From: Oscillatoriales cyanobacterium
Lineage (GTDB): Bacteria > Cyanobacteriota > Cyanobacteriia > Cyanobacteriales > Microcoleaceae
Direction of reading: 5' to 3'
NCBI GenBank assembly: GCA_004292955.1
Contig: RDXX01000018.1
Location: 62,001 to 126,000, forward strand
DNA: 64,000 nucleotides
In this document: positions 53,917 to 62,088 of the stretch, in pieces
How the letters are laid out: every line of letters begins with the position of its first letter
How positions within the stretch are numbered: position 1 is the first letter of the stretch
The notes under the pieces: generated by a model
The model's input: the letters and a program-made list of their open reading frames with translations, nothing else
Databases searched by the model: none
What the model was told of the DNA's origin: nothing
Made by a program: the position numbers and the translations under genes

Positions 53917-55068
53917 TTAATTTGGGCGATTTGGCGATCGATAAAATGGCTTTTTCACCACCGTAGCCGGGTAATTTTTCCCGCGAATCTCAACTTCTAA
54001 CTGCTGGCCGACTTTACCTAATTTTGCCGGAACAACCGCGAGGGCTACCGCCCGATTCAATGTAGGCGATAATGTACCGCTAGTAATTTCTCCTACTTTT
54101 TCCCCTGCAACTATTATCGGATAGCCATGACGCGCAATGTGCCGCCCCTGCATTTCCAAGCCTACCAACCGTTTCGATACTCCCGTGGCTTTCTGCTGTT
54201 CCAAAACATTCCGCCCAATAAAATCGCCTTTGCTATCGAGGTGAACTACCCAACCCAATCCAGCCTCTAAAGGTGTAGTATTGTCATCGATATCTTGACC
54301 GTAAAGTGCCATTGCTGCTTCTAAACGCAAGGTATCTCTCGCACCCAAACCGCAGGGAACAACGCCAGCATCTAGGAATTTTTGCCAGACTTGTTTTCCG
54401 GTTTCTATATCCACCATGATTTCAAATCCATCTTCGCCAGTATAACCTGTTCTGGCGATAAAACTCGGCTGTCCCAACAACTTGGTTTCTAAGTGTCCGA
54501 AAGCTTTAATTGGTTCGAGGTTATCTTCGACAAAAGGCTGGAGATAGTTAACAGCTTCCGGGCCTTGAATTGCAATTAAAACTTGGTCTTCGGAGATGTC
54601 GGTGAAAACAAGTTCGCTCAAGTCTAAGTGGGCGATAATCCAGGCTTTGTCTGTGATGCGAGTGGCGGCGTTGACAATGATTGCTGCCCGTTCTTCGCCC
54701 GTAGTTCTATCGGGTTCTTGGCAGTAGAAAATAATGTCGTCTAGGATGCAGCCTTTGTCATTTAATAAGACTGTATATTGAGCTTGTCCTGGTTGCAACC
54801 GACTTAAGTCTGACGGTACTAAGGGTTGAAATTTTTCTATTACCTGTTTCCCTCTCAAACAAAATTTTCCCATGTGGGAAATGTCGAACATTCCTGCTTG
54901 CTGGCGTACTGCTTGGTGTTCGCTGCTGATACCTGCGTACTGTACGGCCATCTCCCACCCGGAAAAGGGCACCATCCGACCTTTGAGCTGTAATGATAGT
55001 TCGTACAGAGGCGATCGCGCAAGCTGACTCGTTATCTCTGGATTGTTGGGTTCAGTTGAGTTTGCCAC
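53917..55068 (-). CDS. gcvT: aminomethyltransferase, glycine cleavage system T protein
   Basis: 383 aa from GTG 55068. It moves the aminomethyl carbon from lipoyl-H protein to tetrahydrofolate, releasing ammonia, in photorespiratory glycine breakdown. Seen: SLQLKGRMVPFSGWEMAVQY near residue 25, FDISHMGKF, RTGYTGEDGFEI, GLGARDTLRLEAAMALYGQD (folate and catalytic Asp region), LGWVVHLDSKGDFIG, and the C-terminal domain GEITSGTLSPTL. gcvH and gcvP are not in the window, which is normal for cyanobacteria. The identification is firm. Confidence 0.95.
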   Translation of the reverse strand: MANSTEPNNPEITSQLARSPLYELSLQLKGRMVPFSGWEMAVQYAGISSEHQAVRQQAGMFDISHMGKFCLRGKQVIEKFQPLVPSDLSRLQPGQAQYTVLLNDKGCILDDIIFYCQEPDRTTGEERAAIIVNAATRITDKAWIIAHLDLSELVFTDISEDQVLIAIQGPEAVNYLQPFVEDNLEPIKAFGHLETKLLGQPSFIARTGYTGEDGFEIMVDIETGKQVWQKFLDAGVVPCGLGARDTLRLEAAMALYGQDIDDNTTPLEAGLGWVVHLDSKGDFIGRNVLEQQKATGVSKRLVGLEMQGRHIARHGYPIIVAGEKVGEITSGTLSPTLNRAVALAVVPAKLGKVGQQLEVEIRGKNYPATVVKKPFYRSPNRPN

Positions 55069-55159
55069 AGGTAGCGCTTTGTTGGTTGCGGGTAGACTGT
55101 TTTGATTTTAGGGGAAAGTTGGTTTTTGTGGTGTGTGGTGCGATCGAATTTAAGAATAC

Positions 55160-55300
55160 GCTCGCGGTTGAAACCGCGTGTATACAGACAAAACCCACTC
55201 CAAGTGCGTTGAAGAATACGCTGTGAAGATTATGTTATTCTCTTCAGTCCGCGGAGGCGGACTTCGTTTGTGTAGACGCGGTTTCAACCGCCCTCTAATC
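55160..55300. repeat. dispersed palindromic repeat copies
   Basis: A GCGGTTGAAACCGCG half copy near 55163-55180 and a full copy (CCGCGGAGGCGG then GTAGACGCGGTTTCAACCGCC) near 55249-55294, of the same family as 538-1045. It directly precedes the 3' end of the tRNA gene. Confidence 0.8.
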
Positions 55301-55308
55301 TTCACTTA

Positions 55309-55381
55309 TGGAGAATAGCGGGCTCGAACCGCTGACCCCTACAATGCCATTGTAGTGCTCTACCAACTGAGCTAATTCCCC
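55309..55381 (-). tRNA. tRNA-Ala, anticodon GGC
   Basis: 73 nt, running from 55381 down to 55309. The acceptor GGGGAAT pairs with ATTCTCC (one G-T pair). D arm AGCTCAGTTGGTAGAGC, anticodon arm CTACA-ATGGCAT-TGTAG with anticodon GGC, T arm with GGTTCGAGCCC. Discriminator A; CCA is not encoded. Confidence 0.97.
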
Positions 55382-55399
55382 TTTCTTTTCGCGCTCTCA

Positions 55400-55429
55400 A
55401 TCATGCCTTAACTGACCGATATTTGTCAA
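55400..55429 (-). promoter_or_regulatory. promoter of tRNA-Ala
   Basis: On the minus strand a perfect TTGACA (55424-55429) is followed, 18 bases on, by CATGAT (55400-55405), four of six matches to the -10 box. This places transcription start about 12 bases before the tRNA. Confidence 0.65.
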
Positions 55430-55452
55430 GCCTTTTTGAAAAAATAGTTTGG

Positions 55453-55472
55453 AGCCTTGGACAGGCAAGGCT
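55453..55472 (-). terminator. rho-independent terminator candidate
   Basis: AGCCTTG-GACAGG-CAAGGCT, a perfect seven-base stem, followed on the minus strand by CCAAACTATTTTTT and on the plus strand by TTTGGCTTTTTTTT. It lies about 60 bases after the stop of the small membrane protein gene and before the tRNA promoter. Confidence 0.6.
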
Positions 55473-55533
55473 TTTGGCTTTTTTTTCAAAAAAATTCCTC
55501 GCTTTTTGACAATTTGTCGATCGCTACTACGAT

Positions 55534-55737
55534 TTAGTAGGTGTGCTGGGATATTTCGGTTAAATGGCTCAAACAAGACCCCATGAGGAAGTAGACGACT
55601 ACCAGGGCTGCGGCTGAAACCGCAACTAGGGTGCCGGCTAGGATTAGTGAAAATTCTCGTTGCGCGATCGCCTCTTGCATTAGATGCAATGACCAGGCAA
55701 CGAGGGCAACGTCAATTATTAAAATAGAAACCAGCAT
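55534..55737 (-). CDS. small two-span membrane protein
   Basis: 67 aa, ATG 55737. Two hydrophobic helices (about 3-20 and 29-52: FSLILAGTLVAVSAAALVVVY), then a short polar tail. No family is recognised and there is no Shine-Dalgarno. A terminator-like hairpin after the gene and a clean transmembrane pattern support it as real. Confidence 0.55.
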   Translation of the reverse strand: MLVSILIIDVALVAWSLHLMQEAIAQREFSLILAGTLVAVSAAALVVVYFLMGSCLSHLTEISQHTY

Positions 55738-55973
55738 AAGTTACGATTTGTAACAGCTTACATATTGTAACAAAAGTTTTCGCGGAGTGCAGATAAGCTC
55801 ATATGTATTTAAGTATTGATGTTAAACGGATGGGGAGCAGCGCAAAGCCATCAAGAAAAAGTATAGGTTTTCTTGATAATTACGATATGCAAAGTAAATG
55901 AGAGCTAGCTCTGCTTTACAGTAGTTGGCTTGAGTTCGCTTCTCAAGCGGGATTGCATTTTTAAGGGTACAGA

Positions 55974-56243
55974 TTGCTGGAGTTTCACAGCGCTGACGGT
56001 TCCGCTTCTAGCACCCACTACCGTACAGGAGACTGGGAAGTGGTGAGGGTGGAAGAGTACCCGACAGCAATACCTAATAACGAATTTGAGATGATTGTAG
56101 TTGGATACTGCAAATATGTCCCCGTCGAAACTCCGCTGATACCGATGCCAAACGCTCAGGTGTCGATCGACTCTTTTGGAGATGAATCGGCTTATCAAGA
56201 ATTTTTAGCTCAAACAGCAGAAGTCTCACGTCATAATCTCTGA
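55974..56243 (+). pseudogene. 5'-truncated copy of the 144-aa gene at 60978-61412
   Basis: From THYRTGDWEVVRVEEY to the end it matches the C-terminal 80 residues of the 144-aa protein (THYRVGDWEVVRVEEY, NNEFEMIVV, CKY, TPLIPMP, DSFG). The match begins around LEF, residue 51 of the full protein; upstream in frame there is a stop, and only a TTG could start it. The first 50 residues are lost. It is on the opposite strand from the intact copy. Confidence 0.75.
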
Positions 56244-56304
56244 TACCGTTGCTTCAGAACAACTCATGGAACTCGTTTATGAGACACTTCCTGCCTGCGC
56301 CTAG
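56242..56304 (+). pseudogene. fragment of a DUF4926 gene (last 20 codons)
   Basis: It reads DTVASEQLMELVYETLPACA and a stop, aligned with the end of the intact DUF4926 protein at 60289-60531 (ETVPSEKLMQLVYEPLPAYA). Sequence likeness goes on for a few bases past the stop. No start or N-terminus remains. Confidence 0.75.
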
Positions 56305-56447
56305 CCTACAAATAATACTTTAGAGAGTATTGAGCTGGAAGTGCCGATCGCACAATTCGATCGGGGCGTGAGTTTGAGACGATAAATGAAGTAAGCTAGA
56401 GAGAAACGTTTCAAAATAGATGCAGACTCCGTAGAGGCAAGCTGACT

Positions 56448-56693
56448 ATGAACTGGAAAGCACACATTCACTCAAATCCTAAAATTCTGCTTGGCAAGCC
56501 TGTCATTAAGGGAACACGAATATCAGTGGAGTTTATTCTAGGGTTGTTTTCAGAAGGTTGGACGCCGCAACAAATTCTAGAAAATTATCCAACACTTAAT
56601 CCTGAATCTATCCAAGCAGTATTTGCTTTCACTGCGGAATGCCTCAAAGAAGACGTATTTTACACACCTTTACTCTTTGCTGAGGCAAGTTAA
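56448..56693 (+). CDS. DUF433 antitoxin-like protein
   Basis: 81 aa, ATG 56448. Signature: ILLGKPVIKGTRISVEFIL (residues 13-31), then GWTPQQILENYPTLNPESIQ, the typical DUF433 pattern with a helix-turn-helix-like fold. In cyanobacteria DUF433 genes are paired with DUF5615 genes in a toxin-antitoxin-like unit; here the stop TAA overlaps the ATG of the DUF5615 gene (TAATG). It is probably DNA-binding and self-regulating; the pairing is known only from gene neighbourhoods. Confidence 0.88.
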   Translation: MNWKAHIHSNPKILLGKPVIKGTRISVEFILGLFSEGWTPQQILENYPTLNPESIQAVFAFTAECLKEDVFYTPLLFAEAS

Positions 56694-57050
56694 TGCGGTT
56701 TCTGGCAAATGAAAACTTTCCTCTTCAGAGTGTACAACTGCTGCGACAAGCGGATCTGGAAGTCGCTTCTATTACCGAGGATTCTCGCCCGAATTGAGGA
56801 TTCCGAGGTTTTGGTTCGTGCAGCGGATGAGCAACGGGTGATTTTGACGTTCGATCGCGATTACGGTGAACTCATTTATCGCTTGCGGCTGCGATCGCCA
56901 AAAGGTGTCATTTATTTGCGGTTTCGTCCTCACACGCCGGAAGAACCAGCATCAATATTGTTAAATTTATTACAGATCGAAGGATTGCAATTTGAGGAAC
57001 GGTTTACGGTGGTTGATCGCGATCGAATTCGTCAGCGCCCGCTACCGTAG
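56693..57050 (+). pseudogene. DUF5615 (PIN-like) toxin gene with a frameshift
   Basis: From ATG 56693 the frame reads MRFLANENFPLQSVQLLRQA then DLEVASITEDS, the expected DUF5615 start with the PIN-type Asn/Glu, and then hits TGA at 56798-56800. The rest, IEDSEVLVRAADEQRVILTF then DRDYGELIYRL, lies in the next frame. One extra base in the run CGCCCGA (near 56786-56794) explains it. An ATG at 56709 starts the second frame but gives a nonsense N-terminus. The toxin is likely inactive. Confidence 0.8.
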
Positions 57051-57145
57051 TTATTGAAACTGCGATTGTTACTTGTCTTTCTAATTTTTTTTAATTAAAC
57101 TATGAGCGATCGCACTTTTCTAGAAATACGATCGCTCAATTCAGT

Positions 57146-57340
57146 CTAACGGCGAGGTTTCGCCATTAAAATGACGCGCACTAATCCGGTGATGCTGCCG
57201 ATCAGTGTCGAACTCAGAATCGCGATCGACAGAATAATTGCCGTCGGTGATTCGCCATGCTCGATAATGGGCAGAGTGTCGATGGTCACAATGGAAGGAA
57301 CGCTTTGGTTGGCACTATTGGATGAATGTTGATAAGACAT
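57146..57340 (-). CDS. small membrane protein, unknown
   Basis: 64 aa from ATG 57340, with AGGAG nine bases ahead; the longer frame from 57376 lacks a ribosome site. A polar N-terminal half (Ser/Asn-rich) is followed by one hydrophobic helix (AIILSIAILSSTLIGSITGL, about 35-55) and a basic end (LMAKPRR), so the C-terminus probably faces the cytoplasm. No family is recognised. It diverges from the STAND gene next door; the shared 105-base promoter region could couple them. Confidence 0.6.
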   Translation of the reverse strand: MSYQHSSNSANQSVPSIVTIDTLPIIEHGESPTAIILSIAILSSTLIGSITGLVRVILMAKPRR

Positions 57341-57445
57341 TGCCTTGACTCCTGTATGTTTTGAGCTGTTATTCATACAGTTTCTGGGTTTGATATCTCA
57401 TAATATGGGTAGTGAGAAAATTCTCAGTCTGGGGGGAAAGTTGTG

Positions 57446-59884
57446 ATGAGACGAGAAAAATTCCTGGAAGTGTTTGATAATCTGCCAACAAAACGTAAAC
57501 AAGTCCTCTTAGGAATTCTGAGAGGTGACACCCGCGAAAAAATCATGGCGGAGGTGGGAGTGAGTCCAGACGCTCTGACTCAGCACCGACGACAACTTTA
57601 CAAGGATTTTAAAATTGAGGGATTGCAAAACGAAGCAGACGATCCGAGGAGTGGTGAGCGAAAGTTACCACTGCTTATCGCTCTCTGCGCTCAGTATCAG
57701 CCTGACCTAATTTCTCCAAATACCGATCGCCTTTCTCCTTCTTGTTCTGAATCTCTCCTCTTCCCTAATTTTTCGACGTACAATCCGCAAACTTGGGTGG
57801 GACGTGAATCGATCGTTGAAGAACTTCTGCCAAAATTGCAAGGACAGACTCGGTTGTTGTGGATTAAGGGTATTTCTGGGATTGGCAAAACGACGCTGGG
57901 AGAATGTCTAGCTAGTAAAACCTGGGAGAAAGAGCGATCGTTTCAATGGATTTATCTGGAAATTTTGGAGGGACAAAGCCCAGATTTTGCCTCTGTTGCT
58001 GCTGAATTGTTAGCTAAATTGGGCGATCGCGAACTCGATCCCCAGGAACGGAATAATCCCGATCGGTTATCGAAACGACTCTTGCAAAAGCTGCAATCTC
58101 ATTCCTACTGGATTCAAATCGATTCGTTGGAACGCTTGCTAAATCCCGAACAGCCGACTGAATTTGTTGATGCTTATTGAGCAAATTTTCTTCAGCGTTT
58201 CCTTACCGATTCCAATGTTGTCAGCCGTTTGGTATTGACGGCGCAAGCGCTTCCCACGGAACTGGTTGAATTTAGCGATCGCTACCCGAATACTTGGGCA
58301 GAATACCGACTGAATGGGCTGTTGCAGCTAGAACAACTGGAATTCTTTGCCAAACGCGGGGTAATTGTTGAACCTTCTAACCAAGATATCCTCACCCGCA
58401 TCGCCAAGATATATGAAGGTCATCCGCTGGTTTTGAAGGTGATTGCTGAAGATATTTTGCAGGAATTTGCAGGCAATGTTTCCGGCTATTGGCAAATTTA
58501 TCAACCAGAATTTGAGCAAGTTGCGAGGGAACTACAAGCGACTCGCTTGGATGAAACGGAATACAACGAAGCCCTCGATCGCAAAGTCCGAGAACGCATC
58601 AAGAAATCCTTAGAACAACTCCCTGCGGATGCTCTGGATTTACTCTGTCGCAGTGCGGTGTTTCGTCGCCCGGTTCCGAAAAAGTTTTGGTTGGCGATGA
58701 TTAGCGATCGATCTTCTCAACAGCAAAAAGTGGCTTATCGAGTTTTAGGCGATCGTACTCTGATTGAAAAAGAAGGCACCGATATTCGCCAACACAATTT
58801 GATTTGCTCCGTCGCCTACGAGCTGCTGAAAGCCGATACAGTGGTCTGGACATCTGCCGAACGTCAAGCAGCCGATCTATGGCTGACTGCCTACAAACCT
58901 TCACCTAATGCACCCAAATTGGAAACCGTGCGTGGTTATCTGGAAGCGTTTGACCATTACTGCGAAATCAGAAATTGGGAAGAGGCTAGAAAAATTCTCT
59001 TAACACCTTTAGAATTTTTTTCAAAAGTTCATATTCCTAGACAACTAGAGTTTTGGAGCTACTACAAAGATGGAGAAAAATCATGCCTGAAACTACTCAA
59101 CAAAGTAACTCCTGACACAGATATAACTTGTTACCTAATGCTAGGAAATTACAATTTTCATATGTCTAAATACTCTCAGGCAATATATTTTTATCAACAA
59201 AGTCTAACAATAGCTCGTAAAGTTAACGATTTTTTGGGAGAAGGTAACGCCTTGGGTGGATTAGGACTCACTTGCCGTAGGTTGGGCGATTATCAACAAG
59301 CGATTGAGTATGCTCAACAATGGTTGACGATTTCCCGTAAGATTGGCGATTACCGAGGAGAAAGTAATGCCTTGGGCGGGCTAGGACTTGCTTATCATTG
59401 TCTAGGTAAGTATCAGCAAGCGATTGACCACACTGAGCAATCTTTGATGATCAAGCATAGCATCGGTGATCGTCGAGGAGAAGGTAATGCCCTGGGAAAC
59501 TTAGGGCTTGTCTATCATGCTCTAGCCAAATATCAGCAGGCAGTTAACTACACTCAGCAATGGCTAACTATTGCTCATGATATTAGTGATCGTCGCGGAG
59601 AAGGTGGTGCCCTATGCAATTTGGGAAACTCTCAAATTAAACTAGAGCAGTATTCAGATGCGCTGAAAAATTTGCACGTGGCATTGGTAATTTTTTGTGA
59701 GATTTGTGATTTAGCAGGTAAAGCTGAAGTCCTGAAAAATTTGGCAGAACTGCATCAAGGCTTGGGCGAGGTTGAGATGGCGCGGCAGTATTGTCAGCAA
59801 GCGTTAGCGCTGGCGACAGAGTTGGGTATTTCGTTGGCGGTGGAATGTGAGGCGTTACAATTAAAAATTGAGAATGAAAAATGA
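57446..59884 (+). pseudogene. STAND NTPase (HTH + NB-ARC + TPR), split by one in-frame TGA
   Basis: From ATG 57446 (purine-rich GGGGGGAAAG ahead) to 59884 the frame is single, broken only by TGA at 58178-58180 (VDAY-stop-ANFLQRF), where homologues most likely have Trp. Domains: N-terminal helix-turn-helix (about 1-60, KQVLLGILRGDTREKIMAEV), NB-ARC with Walker A GISGIGKTT (about 142-150) and Walker B YWIQIDSLERLL, winged helix (about 360-450), then about six TPR units of 40 residues (LGGLGLAYHCLGKYQQAI). STAND proteins sense a ligand by the repeats and switch by nucleotide exchange; many act in immunity or regulation. As read, only a 244-aa N-terminal piece is made. Confidence 0.82.
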
Positions 59885-59945
59885 AAAATGGAGGAGACGC
59901 CAGCTTGATTCATGTCCAGCCAAGTGACTTATACCATTTCAACAG

Positions 59946-60281
59946 ATGAAACTACCCAACGGAGAGAAAGCACTGCTTGGCGACAAGCTTGAGCGATACT
60001 CACTAAATATGCAGCATCCCAAAGGAAAAGATAAAGCCATCCTGTTTAGAAATCGATTGGGAATTACACTAGAAAATAAAGCTATTTTAGAAGTCGCTTT
60101 ATTAGAATGTGCGGTCAATCAGGAGGCAGAAATTTATAAAACAGACAACTATGGAACCCAGTATGATGTCAAATTTTTCATGACTACAGAAACTGGAAGC
60201 TCTTGGGTGCTGTCATGTTGGATGATTCGCACCGATGAAGACTTTCCTAGGTTAACTAATACCTATCCTGTCAATAAGTGA
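59946..60281 (+). CDS. DUF6883 protein (stand-alone toxin-like domain)
   Basis: 111 aa, ATG 59946. The whole protein matches the DUF6883 pattern: KLPNGEKALLGDKLERYSLN, HPKGKDKAILFRNRLGI, YGTQYDVKFFM, a WVLSCWMI core and a C-terminal PRLTNTYPV. In many bacteria this domain is the toxic tip of polymorphic toxins; here it stands alone, with no export signal. It is eight bases ahead of a DUF4926 gene, a pairing that suggests toxin and antidote. The role is inferred. Confidence 0.78.
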   Translation: MKLPNGEKALLGDKLERYSLNMQHPKGKDKAILFRNRLGITLENKAILEVALLECAVNQEAEIYKTDNYGTQYDVKFFMTTETGSSWVLSCWMIRTDEDFPRLTNTYPVNK

Positions 60282-60288
60282 GGATACT

Positions 60289-60531
60289 ATGATGACGTTA
60301 CACGAGTATGATGTTGTTGCCTTAACCGAAGAAATTCAGGCAATCCATAAAGAAACCTCTGAGCCAATTTTGCTCCGACCTGGACAAGTTGGCACGATTC
60401 TGATGAGCTTTAACGATCGCGCTTATCTAGTAGATTTTGCGGATGCTCAAGGCAATACCTATGCAATGGAAACCGTTCCCTCAGAAAAACTCATGCAACT
60501 TGTTTATGAGCCACTTCCTGCCTACGCCTAA
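60289..60531 (+). CDS. DUF4926 protein (antidote-like partner)
   Basis: 80 aa, ATG 60289 (or 60292), with GAGG ahead. SH3-like beta protein: YDVVALTEEI, LLRPGQVGTILMSF, AYLVDFADAQGNTYAMETV, all typical for DUF4926. It is acidic, as antidotes often are. Its gene follows DUF6883 by seven bases and overlaps the next gene by 26. A fragment of a second copy lies at 56242-56304. Confidence 0.8.
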   Translation: MMTLHEYDVVALTEEIQAIHKETSEPILLRPGQVGTILMSFNDRAYLVDFADAQGNTYAMETVPSEKLMQLVYEPLPAYA

Positions 60532-60763
60532 CCTACATGAAGACAGTCATTACACCATTATTATTCAGTGGTCAGATGAGGATAACTGCTATGTCGTTAG
60601 TTTTCCCGAATGGGGAGACTATTGTCATACCCACGGGGATACTTACGAAGACGCATTAAAAAATGCCCGCGAGGTTTTGGAACTTCTCACTGAATCGACC
60701 GTAGCTGATGGTAAACCCTTGCCACAGCCGCAATTATTCGGTCAATTTTTACAACACGCATAA
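60506..60763 (+). CDS. HicB-family antitoxin-like protein (no HicA)
   Basis: 85 aa from ATG 60506, which overlaps the DUF4926 gene; earlier ATGs give unrelated N-termini. HicB pattern: YTIIIQWSDEDNCYVVSFPE, then GDTYEDALKNAREVLELLTE. It has the partial RNase H-like fold without the C-terminal DNA-binding helix, so it is a short form. No HicA gene is adjacent. It may be an orphan, or work with the two genes ahead. Confidence 0.82.
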   Translation: MSHFLPTPNLHEDSHYTIIIQWSDEDNCYVVSFPEWGDYCHTHGDTYEDALKNAREVLELLTESTVADGKPLPQPQLFGQFLQHA

Positions 60764-60932
60764 GCATCTCTAAACATCATTAATAAAGATTGTCGCCTGT
60801 GGATTACAGACTTCTGCGATCGTGTAACTTTGCATGACAGATGTTATTTCATAGGTTATATCTATTCTAGGCAAAATTGGCACGAATTGGGAGATCGATC
60901 GCCACTTTTGTTTTAGCCAACCGCAAATAATC

Positions 60933-60960
60933 AAAAAAGGTATGAAAATTTCCATACCTT
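60933..60960 (-). terminator. rho-independent terminator of the 61.9-61.0 kb operon
   Basis: On the minus strand GGTATGG-AAATTT-TCATACC forms a stem of six pairs and is followed at once by TTTTTTG. It begins 18 bases after the stop of the 144-aa gene. Confidence 0.8.
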
Positions 60961-60977
60961 CCTAGTGGAGATTATTT

Positions 60978-61412
60978 TTAAACAAGTGCTGTTGCTTGCT
61001 TTGTTTGTTCGAGATACTGCCGATATTTTTCCTCCGAACCGAAGGAGTCAACTGAAACCGTAGCTTTTGGCATCGGTATCAATGGTGTCTGAACAGGGGA
61101 GTATTTGCAGTAGCAAACCACGATCATCTCAAATTCATTGTTCTGGATGGCTCTCAGGTATTCTTCTACTCTAACTACTTCCCAGTCGCCTACGCGGTAA
61201 TGAGTATCAGCACCAGCTATTTGGGTGTCTTTAGATTCTGTCAGAGTTTGGAACTCTAGCGGCCGATAACCAGGTTCAGGAATCGGTGAATTTGATGAAT
61301 CAAAATACTCTGCCAGAATGTCGGTTAGCCCTCCGGTGTGAGCTAAAAGTCTGTTCTCGGCACCTTCTTCTTCTGTCCAGTCAGCACGAAAAATAATGTA
61401 TTTTCTGCCCAT
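60978..61412 (-). CDS. 144-aa protein of unknown function
   Basis: ATG 61412, three bases after the stop of the 65-aa gene. It begins MGRKYIIFRADWTEEEGAEN and contains THYRVGDWEVVRVEEY, NNEFEMIVVCYCKYSPV and DSFGSEEKYRQYLEQT. It is soluble, acidic, mixed alpha/beta. No known domain is recognised. A truncated copy lies at 55974-56243 next to a DUF4926 fragment, so this gene has been duplicated with DUF4926. It is the last gene of a three-gene operon with a terminator. Confidence 0.7.
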   Translation of the reverse strand: MGRKYIIFRADWTEEEGAENRLLAHTGGLTDILAEYFDSSNSPIPEPGYRPLEFQTLTESKDTQIAGADTHYRVGDWEVVRVEEYLRAIQNNEFEMIVVCYCKYSPVQTPLIPMPKATVSVDSFGSEEKYRQYLEQTKQATALV

Positions 61413-61415
61413 TTG

Positions 61416-61613
61416 TTAATCCTCCTCGTCTTCATCCATGTAGTTAGGAAAACTGGTTTCACCTTCAAATATGCAGGAGTATTTGAGGGTTGAGTCTTTT
61501 GTCGGTTTGATTCGTAGCAGTCGCCAGCCGTATTTTTCCTGCATTGCGTAACACCGCCATCGTTCGGTGACGGAGTGGCTTGAGGTGACTTCCTCTGGTT
61601 GAGAATTGGTCAC
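61416..61613 (-). CDS. 65-aa protein of unknown function
   Basis: GTG 61613, with GGAG ten bases ahead; the next ATG (61544) would remove a third of the protein. Soluble; a core YGWRLLRIKPTKDSTLKYSC looks like a beta hairpin, and the tail is very acidic (NYMDEDEED). Its stop is three bases from the next start, a sign of translational coupling. The acidic small-protein form is common in antitoxins and DNA mimics, but nothing proves that role. Confidence 0.65.
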   Translation of the reverse strand: MTNSQPEEVTSSHSVTERWRCYAMQEKYGWRLLRIKPTKDSTLKYSCIFEGETSFPNYMDEDEED

Positions 61614-61661
61614 AACGATCGTATCTCCATAATGTTCATTTGAATGGTGTCAATGGCAAGG

Positions 61662-61868
61662 TCATTTAGATTTAGGTTGTTGAGTTCGATAGTCTGGGTG
61701 TTGCTGCTTGCGCTCTAAGAGCGTTTTCCGAACGAATGCCAGCACTAAGCTGGGCACACTTCTGAACTCGGAATCAGCCCATTCTTGCAAAACCTCATAT
61801 TCTTCGGGGTTCACTCGGATGGTGATTACAGGCTTTTTGGAAGGCATTGCTTGTTTGCTCGTATACAT
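61662..61868 (-). CDS. ribbon-helix-helix type DNA-binding protein
   Basis: 68 aa from ATG 61868, or 61 from ATG 61847. KKPVITIRVNPEEYEVLQEW fits the beta strand and first helix of CopG/Arc-like repressors, and SVPSLVLAFVRKTLLER the second helix. A basic tail follows. It is first in an operon with two unknown genes and faces a CAGGTG/CACCTG palindrome in its promoter region, so self-repression is likely. Confidence 0.72.
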   Translation of the reverse strand: MYTSKQAMPSKKPVITIRVNPEEYEVLQEWADSEFRSVPSLVLAFVRKTLLERKQQHPDYRTQQPKSK

Positions 61869-61959
61869 TAATACCCATTATCTCTACTCTTTACCTTCAA
61901 ACACTTGTCCTCGGGTAATACACCTGTCTTCATATAGCTTTAAAAGTTGCTTATGTTAA

Positions 61960-61974
61960 CAGGTGTTACACCTG
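61960..61974. promoter_or_regulatory. palindromic operator candidate
   Basis: CAGGTGT-TACACCTG is an imperfectly centred perfect-arm palindrome; a half site ACACCTGT lies near 61919-61926. It is about 95 bases ahead of the ribbon-helix-helix gene. Spaced half sites are typical of such repressors. Confidence 0.5.
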
Positions 61975-62038
61975 ACATTTAGTATAACACCGCAGCGTTG
62001 CGATCGACTCTACAACTCAAAAACCCAGAATAATTATC

Positions 62039-62064
62039 AAAAAAGGGGCAACTCGCGTCACCCC
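62039..62064 (-). terminator. rho-independent terminator of glutamate synthase
   Basis: On the minus strand GGGGTGAC-GCGA-GTTGCCCC, an eight-pair stem with a GNRA loop, followed directly by TTTTTTG. It begins 24 bases after the stop codon. Confidence 0.88.
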
Positions 62065-62088
62065 TCATCTATTTAACCAGCCGCAAAA

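Noticed and set aside
58178-58180. Programmed recoding (selenocysteine or readthrough) at the TGA of the STAND gene
   Set aside because: No SECIS-like hairpin stands out, cyanobacteria are not known for selenocysteine, and the context fits a simple Trp-to-stop change.
60770-60955. 61-codon minus-strand frame after the 144-aa gene
   Set aside because: Its start lies inside the terminator hairpin of the operon and no family is recognised.
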